Origin: CAWATZ01 sp963784995 | Lineage (GTDB): Bacteria > Planctomycetota > Planctomycetia > Gemmatales > Gemmataceae | NCBI GenBank assembly: GCA_963784995.1 | Contig: CAWATZ010000018.1 | Coordinates: 99,603 to 163,602, forward strand | Direction of reading: 5' to 3' | Length of the DNA stretch: 64,000 bases | Part shown: positions 56,555-64,000 of the stretch, one piece after another | How the letters are laid out: every line of letters begins with the position of its first letter | How positions within the stretch are numbered: the first letter of the stretch is position 1 | Made by a program: the position numbers and the translations under genes | The notes under the pieces: generated by a model | What the model saw: the letters and a program-made list of their open reading frames with translations, nothing else | What the model was told of the DNA's origin: nothing | Database searches by the model: none

Positions 56555-57637
56555 GTGTTATCGCGTTCCGAGTTGAAGGCATTCCAAACACATCGGGAAT
56601 ACCCCTCGGTTTCGATCCTGGCACGCACGCATCGGACCGCGCCGCTGAACAAGCAGGATCCGATTCGCGTGAAGAATCTCGTCCGGAAGGCGGTCAATCG
56701 CCTTCACGCCGAGTTCAAGAAACGCGAGGTGGCGGCGGTTGTCAAGAACTTGCAGCAGCTGGTCCGGGATGTGGATTGGGAGCATACTCTTGAGGGTCTT
56801 GCCCTCTTTGCCAGTCGGGAGCGGTCCGTCGCGGTCAGTCTGCCGTTCCGGGTGAAATCGCGGGCCGTCATCGACGAGACGTTCGCCACCCGCGACCTGG
56901 TCTATTCGTTCAACCGGGCATCCCCTTACCGGGTTCTCGTGTTGAGCCAGAAGACCCGGCTGTTCGATGCGTGGACCGCCTTGCTTGACGAACACACAGC
57001 GAGGCCTTTCCCGATCCTTCATCGGGGTTCCGGCGGCGCGGCGAAGCTCCCGGGAGGCAAGGGCATCAACCCCTCGGCGGTGCGCGACGAAGCGCACCGA
57101 ACGTTCTTTCGGTCGGTAGACGAAGCCGTTGACGCCTTGCAGAAGGTCAATCCTCTGCCGCTCGTCGTGGTCGGTGTGGAACGAAACCTGGCCTTCTATC
57201 GTGAGGTGAGCCGCCAATCCGGAGCCGTCGTCGCCATGCTCGCGGGCAATCACGACCAGACCTCCCCGAGCGCGCTGGGCAAACTGGTCTGGCCGCTCTA
57301 CCAAGCCGGGGCGACGCTGGGCCGCACGGAGGCCCTCGTGCGGCTGGATGACGCGGTCAGCGCTGATCGGCATGCCTCCGGGATTGACCAGGTGTGGCTT
57401 GCAGCGGTCGGCGCGAAGTGCCCGGCCTTGTTAGTCGAGAAGGACTTCCACCATCCGGCCGACGTGAGTCCCGAAGGCGACCGCTTGGCGCCGTACACCG
57501 GCCAGGGACCTGCGGCCCTGGATGACGCCGTCGATGAGATCATCGAGCGCGTGCTCAACTCGGGGGGCCAGGTGTTTTTCTACGACTCGGGTGCCCTGGA
57601 CGCTCACCAGAGGATCGCGGCGGTGCTGCGCCGTTGA
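56555..57637 (+). CDS. baeRF3-like (bacterial eRF1-related) protein
   Basis: 360 residues. The N-terminal block PSVSILARTHRTAPLNKQDP and RVKNLVRKAVNRLHAEFKKR match the baeRF family 3 layout, related to archaeal/eukaryotic release factor eRF1, and are followed by a middle nuclease-like region (ALQKVNPLPLVVVGVERNLA) and a C-terminal segment (ALDDAVDEIIERVLNSGGQV, FFYDSGALDAHQRIAAVL). Bacterial baeRFs are thought to act on ribosomes or in conflict systems; the role is not established. The start is GTG 56555 with AGGAG 6 nt upstream. Confidence 0.75.
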   Translation: MLSRSELKAFQTHREYPSVSILARTHRTAPLNKQDPIRVKNLVRKAVNRLHAEFKKREVAAVVKNLQQLVRDVDWEHTLEGLALFASRERSVAVSLPFRVKSRAVIDETFATRDLVYSFNRASPYRVLVLSQKTRLFDAWTALLDEHTARPFPILHRGSGGAAKLPGGKGINPSAVRDEAHRTFFRSVDEAVDALQKVNPLPLVVVGVERNLAFYREVSRQSGAVVAMLAGNHDQTSPSALGKLVWPLYQAGATLGRTEALVRLDDAVSADRHASGIDQVWLAAVGAKCPALLVEKDFHHPADVSPEGDRLAPYTGQGPAALDDAVDEIIERVLNSGGQVFFYDSGALDAHQRIAAVLRR

Positions 57638-57664
57638 ACCATTCACCGCAAGGAGTGCTCTGAC

Positions 57665-58456
57665 ATGGACCCGGTCACGCTCGGTGCGCTGCGTCTGATC
57701 GACCTGAGCGTCCCGCTGGAGGACTCGGCCGTCAGCGAGCCGATCCCCCTCGCATCCATTACGTCGCGCACGAAGCCGAGGGCCTGGCTCAGATGCAACA
57801 ATTCTTCGGCGTCCGTCCCGAGCATCTGCTCTGGTCAGGCGGCAAGGGCTGGGCCATCGAGGAAGTTCACGCCATCACCCACACCGGCACCCACGTGGAC
57901 GCGCCGTACCATTACGGGGCCGAATCGGAGGGCCGGCCCGCCCTGCGGATCGACGAGGTGCCGCTGGAATGGTGCTTTGCTCCCGGCGTGGTGCTGGACG
58001 TGCAGGACAAGCCGGCCGGGGAGGAGATCACCGTCGCTGATCTGCAAGCGTGTCTGGAACGGATCGGCTACCGACTCAAGCCGCTGGACATCGTCCTGCT
58101 GCACACCGGGGCCGACAAACGGCTGCACTCCGCCGAGTATTTCGCCCAGCCGGGCATGGGCCGGGAAGGCGTGCTGTACTTGGTCGAGCAGGGGGTGAAG
58201 GTGATTGGCATTGACGCCTACACGCTCGATCGGCCCTTTGCCTGCGATGGTGGCGGACTACCACCGGACCGGCGACGGCCGGCACGTCTGGCCGGCCCAC
58301 TTCGCGGGCCTGACGCGGGAGTATTGCCAGATCGAGAAACTCGCCAACCTCGACCGGATTCCGCGGCCCTTCGGCTTCTGGGTGTCGTGCCTGCCGGTCA
58401 AGATCAAGGGTGCCAGCGCCGGCTGGTGCCGGGCCGTGGCCCTGGTTCCTGGGTGA
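57665..58456 (+). pseudogene. Cyclase-family metal-dependent hydrolase, two frameshifts
   Basis: About 265 residues of the kynurenine formamidase/cyclase fold. The metal and active-site motif ITHTGTHVDAPYHYG is intact in the middle segment; the N-terminal ALRLIDLSVPLEDSAVSEPI and C-terminal RPFGFWVSCLPVKIKGASAG match the family ends but lie in other frames. One missing C in the CCCCC run near 57748 restores the first join; the second, near 58240, needs another indel (MVADYHRTGDGRHVWPAH follows). Located 27 nt after the baeRF3-like gene. The substrate is unknown, since this family also includes non-formamidase enzymes. Confidence 0.85.
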
Positions 58457-58692
58457 TGCTCCGAAGACCAAACCCCTCGCAGACAACGAGGCGGCGCACC
58501 CACAAGTGGATACCCGGGGGTTGCTGGGCTGCAAAACGGGAGCCCCGGCAGGATTCTTCATTTCTTCGCTTGACGATTGGCGAGCGCTCGTCTACGATTC
58601 CACTCAGCAGTGGAGTGCTTCCTTCACCCATCACCCAGGGACAGGTGCCCGATGTTGCAGCGCTCTCCCAGCACGATCCCTTCCTTTCTTGA

Positions 58693-61600
58693 TTGCTTGC
58701 GCTTGCTCGCTCAGCTAGGGAGCTATTTCACCCCCCCCCCCCTCGAAAATGGCTAAGTTGGTTCAGGGATTGGACTTGTGGCAAGAGTTTGCTGCGACCT
58801 GCAGCCCTGGCCCTGCGTGGGCGTACTGCCCGGCCGAGCCTGGAGGTCCTCGAGGACCGTTTGGTGCCGTCGCTGACTCCGACGGTCACCGTCGTGGACG
58901 ACGGGGGCACCTTTGATGGTTCTACCTTTCTGGCCGTGGCTCAGGTGGCTGGCGAGGACGGAGTCCCGGGGGACACTCTTGAGGGCGTTGCCCCGACCGT
59001 CACTTACTTTGCCGGCAGCAACACCAGCGGCAACCCGTTGAGCGGGGCGCCGAGCCAGGCCGGGACCTACACGGCACTGGCCACCTTCCCTGGATCGGCT
59101 GATTACACCAGCGCCATCGCCTCGGTCACCTTCACCATCACCCAGGCCACCCCACTGGTTTTCGTCTACGGGCAAAATGCGGATTACACAGGCTCCCCTG
59201 ATCCGGTGAACGTCTCCATCGAGGGGATCGACAATACCTCGGGCCCCAGTTTAGAGGGCGTCAGCCCGACCCTGGACTATGTGCAGCTGGACAGCAGCGG
59301 CAACGTTGTGGACGATCTGGGCTCGACGGTGCCGACGCTTCCGGGCATTTACAACGCGACGGCCAGCTTCGCGGGCAGCACCGATTACTCGGCGGCGACC
59401 GGCGGCGGTCTCGGCGACGTGTCGGCCACCTTCACCATCAATACTCCGGTCGATTTCAGCAGTTCCTCCTACCGGGTCTATGAAACGGCCGGGAATGCCG
59501 TGATTACGGTGAACCTGGCCGAACCCTCCAGTGCCACGGTCACGGTCGCCTATGCAACCAGCGACGGCACCGCCGTGGCGGGCGCCAATTACACCGCAAC
59601 CAGCGGCACGCTGACGTTTGCGGCGGGTCAGACCAGTGCGACGTTCTCCGTCCCGGTCCTGAACGATAACGGCCAGGGTGGGACTTATCCGCTCACCGTC
59701 AACCTGGCGTTGACCAATGCGTCCAACGCCACCATCGGCTCCGGGGGAACGGCCCAGCTGAACATCGATGATCTGGTCTGGACCAATGGCCCGAGCTTCG
59801 GCTGGACGCAAACGTCTGCTCCCGCTCCGAGCATCACCAATCCCGGCGATCAAGCGAATGCCGAGGGCGATACCGTTTCCCTCCCGATTTCCGCCAGCGA
59901 CCCCAACAACGCCGCGCTCTGCTATGCAGCTGACAATCTTCCTCCGGGCCTTGGCATTGATCCCAGTTCCGGGATCATTTCCGGGACGGTGAGTTCCTCG
60001 GCCGCCCAGTACTTCGGCGGCGTTTATCCCACAACGATTGTCGTGACCAACGCTGACGGCGGCAGCGTAACGACCTCGTTCAACTGGACGATTGCGCCTG
60101 TCTACGCTCCGCCCACCGTGACCAGCCCCGGCAACCAGACCAGCACGGCTGGCAGCACCATTTCGCTGCCAATCTCCGCGAGCCAGGCGCAGGGAGACGC
60201 CGTTGTTTACGACACGAGCGGGCTCCCGTCCGGTCTGACGATTGACTCGTCCAGCGGCATCATTTCCGGAACCATCGAGTTGTCTGCCGCTTCCGCCACG
60301 CCGTACACGGTCAGCGTGCTGGTCATGGATGACGCCTCGGGTCAAATCGTGACGGCCAGCACCAGTTTCCAGTGGACCGTCAACCTGCCTGCACCGAGCG
60401 TCTCGCTGACCAATCCCGGCAACCAGAGCAATTCGGTCGGCGACTACGTCGATCTGCCCCTGACCGCTTCCGACTCCGACGACAACGCGCTCACGTTCAC
60501 GGTCAACACCCTCCCTGCCGGTCTGGCGATGGACCCGAACAGCGGCGAGATCACTGGCGTTGTCGCCAGTTCGGCTCACAGCACAACACCGTACAGCATC
60601 ACCGTCACGGCCAGCGATGGCTCGGCCAGCAGCAGCATGACGTTCAGTTGGGTCGTCAGCGCCGTCAGCCTGACGCCACCGGGCGATCAAGGCAACCTGG
60701 ATGGCGACACGGTCAACCTGCCGCTCTCGGCCAGCGATGCCTCGGGAGGAACTGTCAGCTACACCGCTGCCGGGCTCCCGCCCGGTCTGTCGATCAGCGC
60801 CAGCACGGGTGTGATCAGCGGCACGCTCTCCAGCACCGCCGACGTCAACTCGCCCTACCAGGTGACCGTCACCGCCAACGACGGGACTTACAGCAGTATC
60901 CAGGCTTTCAACTGGGCCGTGGCGGACCTGTCCCTGACGGCTCCCAGCAACCAGGCCAGCGTTGATGGCCAGTCCATCTCGGTGCAACTGGTTGCCCAGG
61001 ACAACGTTGCCACGCCCAGCTACAGCGTTACGGGCCTGCCCAGCGGCTTGACCGTCGACCCCGCAACGGGGTTGATTTCCGGCACCCTGGCCGCCGGGGA
61101 CTTTGCCGACAGCCCCTACCAGGTGACGGTGACGGCCGACGACGGCAGCGCCAGCAGCTCTCAATCGTTTGTCTGGACGGTGAGCCCGGCCATTGCCCTG
61201 GTCAGCCCCGGTCCGCAAGCGAATGCCGCCGGCGACTCGGTGTCCATTGACGTGTCCGCTTCCGAGCCCGGCAACAATGCCTTTTCGTTCACCAGCAGCA
61301 ACCTTCCGGCGGGCCTGAGCATTGACAGCGCCACCGGGGCGATTACCGGCACGATCAGCGCTTCGGCGGTCGGCAGCAGCCCCTACCAGGTGACCGTGAC
61401 CGCCTCGGATGGAACGTACACGAGCAGCCAGACCTTCCCCTGGACCGTCTCAACCCTCTACCTGGCATCCCCCGGCGATCAATCGAACCTGGACGATGAC
61501 TCCGTGTCGCTGCCGCTGACCGAATCCTATCACGGCTCCGGGACGGTCCAGTACAGCGCCGTGGGGCTGCCCGGCGGATTGACCATCGATCCGAATAGCG

Positions 61601-64000
61601 GTCTGATCTCCGGCACTATCGCCGACACAGCCGACGTGAACGGACCCTACACGGTCACGGTCAGCGCTTCGGATGGCAGCGACCCGACGGTCAGTCAAAC
61701 CTTCACCTGGCAGGTGGCGCCGCGAATCACCATAGCGGCCATCGCCGACCAGACCAGCGTTCCTGGGGACAGCGGTTCCATCGACGTTTCCGCGGTCGAT
61801 GCGGCCGGCAGTACACCGACGTACAGCGCCAGTGGCTTGCCGAGCGGCGTGACGATTGATCCGACGACCGGGATCATCTCGGGGACGATCACTGCTGTCG
61901 TGAGCAGCACGCCGGACGTGGTCACCGTGTCCGCGGCCGACGGCACCAGCACCGTCAGCGCCTCCTTTAACTGGAGCATTGTGCCGATTACCCTGGTGAA
62001 CCCGGGGAATGGGGGTTCCGTCGGCAGTGCGACGGTCAGCATGGCGATGCAGGCCGACGTGGCCAGCGGCTACACCGCTTCCTATACCGCCGTGGGTTTA
62101 CCGCCTGGACTGGCAATCGACAGTGGTACGGGTGTGATCAGCGGGACGCTTGATTCAGGTGACACTGGCAATACTTACACAGTGACGGTAACCGCAGATG
62201 ATGGCGTTGGGGATACACGCAAGCCAGACGTTCACCTGGACGGTGTCCGAGATCAGCATCGCGAGCACGTCAGACCAGACCAACACCGAGGGGGATAGTG
62301 TCTCCGTGCAGGTCCAGGCCGCATCCGCAAGCAGCGGGCTGGTGAACTTCACCGCCGCTGGCCTACCGGGTGGGTTGACCATCGATCCGAACTCCGGCAT
62401 CATCTCGGGGACCATCGCGGCAGGGGATGCCGCCAACAGTCCCTACACGGTGACCGTGGTCGCCAACGACGGCGTTGCGGTAACCAGCGAGACGTGTACC
62501 TGGAACGTCAACCCAGTCGTTACCGTCAGCGCCATCAACGACCAGACCAACGTGGAAGGCGATAGCGTCAGCGTGCAAGTGGCGGCGACTGATCCGCTGG
62601 GGACGGTGACGTACACCGCGGTGGGTTTGCCCGAAGGCGTCACGATTGACAGCACCACGGGCCTCATTTCCGGGACGATTGCCACCGGAGACGCTCTTGC
62701 TGGTCCCTATGCCGTCACGGTGACCGCGTCCGACGGAACCTACAGCACAGACATGACATTTGGGTGGACGGTTACTCCAGCCGTGGCTCCTGCTCCGCCG
62801 ACGCTTGCCAATCCGGGAACGCAAGTCAACGTCGCCGGGGACAGCGTTGACTTTTTCGTGTCGGCTTCCGATACAGCGGGTTACCCGCTGACGTTCAGCG
62901 AAACGGGATTGCCCGATGGGCTCACTCTTGATCCGTTCATCGGCGAAATCTCGGGAACTGTTGCCGAGGACGCGATCCAAGCCGCACCCTACGTTGTCAC
63001 GGTCACAGCGGATGATGGCCTCGGCGACACAACCTCGCAGACGTTTGATTGGATCGTCAACAGTCCTGCGCTCACTGTGACAGCGAACTCCCAGACGGCA
63101 ACGGAGGGAGTTGGCTTTGACAACGTCACGGTAGCAACCTTCACCGATGCCGATCCGAACTGGCAAGCATCGGCTTTCACGGCAACGGTCAACTGGGGAG
63201 ATGGCACGAGCGATCAGGCGACGATCACCGGAGCGAACGGCGTTTTCACCGTGACGGACTCGCATCAGTACGACAGCTCGGGAACGTTCACCATCCAGGT
63301 GGCGGTAACCGACGGCTCGGGCCAGACGGTAACCGGCTCCGCAGCGACCAGCGTGACGGCAGCGGCGCTGACGGCAACCGGCGGGCTAACGGAAGGAGCC
63401 GTCGCCGGATCGGTTGTGTCGGGCACCTGGGCCAGTTTCACGGATGGCAACATTGACACGGATGCGAGCGGTTACACCGCGGTTGTCGATTGGGGCGACG
63501 GCAGTTCGACATCTTCCGGCACGGTGACAGGCGAGGATGGAACCTTCCTCGTTGGCGGCAGCCACGTTTACGCGGCCAATGGCACATACTCAGTGCTGGT
63601 GACGGTCACTGCGCCGGATGGAGTTACGGCGCAAGCGACCAGTTCTGTTGAAGTGGGCGATCTCTACGCAGGCGAAGCGTCTACGTTGACGGTGGCATCC
63701 TTCACCAGCAGCGATCCGAACGCCACGGCGAACCAGTTCACGTTGAGCGTGAATTGGGGAGATGGGACGGCAGTGGACACGACGGCAACAATAACGGAAG
63801 TAAACGGTGTCTTTAACGTGGTTGGAAACCACACGTTCGACACCGATAGCCTGGAGCAAGCCAACGGCAGCTATCAAGTGCAGGTAACCGTGAACGGTCC
63901 CGGACTCGAAACCATTACGACCACCCACTCTGTTGTCGTCGTTGATCCGGCATTGAACATCACGAGTAACGACGTCGAGGCGCAGCCGGGCGTTGCCTTC
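58693..64000 (+). CDS. Giant surface/secreted protein with Ig-like repeats (partial, runs off window)
   Basis: The N-terminus carries the planctomycete signature RPSLEVLEDRLVPS (about residues 48-60). Then come Ig-like segments (60-250), a Calx-beta domain (about 255-350: RVYETAGNAVITVNLAEPSS, TFAAGQTSATFSVPVLND) and about twelve putative-Ig (He_PIG) repeats of roughly 85 residues, each with a GLP-GL-ID-GxISGT core (GLPPGLSISASTGVISGT). At least three PKD-like repeats (VNWGDGTSDQATITG) precede the window end. One frame change lies near 62218. The start codon is unclear: TTG 58693 is in frame but lies upstream of a run of 12 Cs, while the ATG at 58749 is out of frame. Likely a cell-surface adhesin or matrix protein. 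Confidence 0.85.
58731..58742 (+). repeat. Poly-C tract (12 C) near the start of the giant surface gene
   Basis: Twelve consecutive Cs lie between the in-frame TTG start and the LEVLEDRLVPS signature. Length changes by slippage would switch the reading frame. It is also exactly the kind of run that base-callers miscount. Confidence 0.8.

Noticed and set aside
59251..61218. A 655-codon frame opposite the giant surface gene
   Set aside because: Its apparent internal repeats mirror the Ig repeats of the sense strand.
1..64000. tRNA or rRNA genes
   Set aside because: I found no cloverleaf with a T-loop GGTTCRA core outside coding regions and no rRNA-like stretch; short ncRNAs cannot be excluded by eye.

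Overview
The window looks like a planctomycete chromosome segment, most likely Gemmataceae-like. The support is high GC, a porin of the planctomycete BBP7 family, a giant surface protein carrying the LEVLEDRLVPS N-terminal signature, several large Hanks-type kinases (one with DMG in place of DFG), ECF sigma factors paired with anti-sigma-like domains, and very long intergenic palindromes. This assignment comes from gene content only.

Layout. 1-619: the leader-distal part of a CRISPR array (nine repeats, eight spacers) with no cas genes inside the window. 717-2179: a metallophosphoesterase coupled to an unknown gene. 2671-7127: an S1-domain protein, a small membrane protein and glycogen phosphorylase. 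7288-10120: a partner-switching module (RsbW-like kinase, STAS antagonist, FHA-GAF-PP2C phosphatase). 10222-18768: UbiD-family decarboxylase, BBP7 porin, citrate synthase, SerRS (one frameshift), short UvrC and SurE. 18784-21343: a WD40-like protein, an alpha/beta hydrolase and a small coiled-coil protein. 21457-30477: an ECF sigma factor, two Ser/Thr kinases and three genes that each start with one membrane anchor (HEAT repeats, Hsp70, zinc ribbon). All of these except the sigma factor are interrupted by indels. 30571-31203: remains of a PIN toxin-antitoxin pair. 31252-36137: a molybdopterin oxidoreductase and an intact kinase with a beta-helix-like sensor. 36161-44647: ComEC and an alpha-2-macroglobulin, both frameshifted, then an ECF sigma factor. 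44816-49228: HEAT repeats, a CPBP protease, a PAP2 phosphatase and a DUF58 protein. 49387-51450: a small island with SMI1/KNR4, HEPN and Uma2 genes. 51697-54527: a two-subunit Mo/Fe-S hydroxylase and a tiny membrane protein. 54614-58456: GDPD, a baeRF3-like protein and a cyclase-family hydrolase. 58693-64000: the start of a giant Ig-repeat surface protein running off the end.

Two window-wide properties matter when reading the annotation. First, at least seven kinds of long inverted repeat sit between genes; two kinds recur inside the window (8096-8342 with 47710-47840; and 13557-13661, 16515-16621, 43946-44045). Second, many reading frames are broken by single-base indels. Where the intended frame is obvious (serS, the 2Fe-2S subunit, the cyclase, kinase 2, GDPD), restoring one C or G in a short C or G run repairs it. 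Because serS is essential, much of this is probably base-calling error, so genes marked pseudogene here may be intact in the organism. The cluster at 22-31 kb has the highest density of breaks and could also be genuinely decaying.

Signalling dominates the content: two ECF sigma factors, each next to a gene with a zinc-finger-like anti-sigma N-terminus, one partner-switching cascade and three membrane kinases. The most system-like unit not explained by a familiar operon is the sigma/kinase/kinase/anchored-HEAT/anchored-Hsp70/anchored-zinc-ribbon block at 21457-30477.
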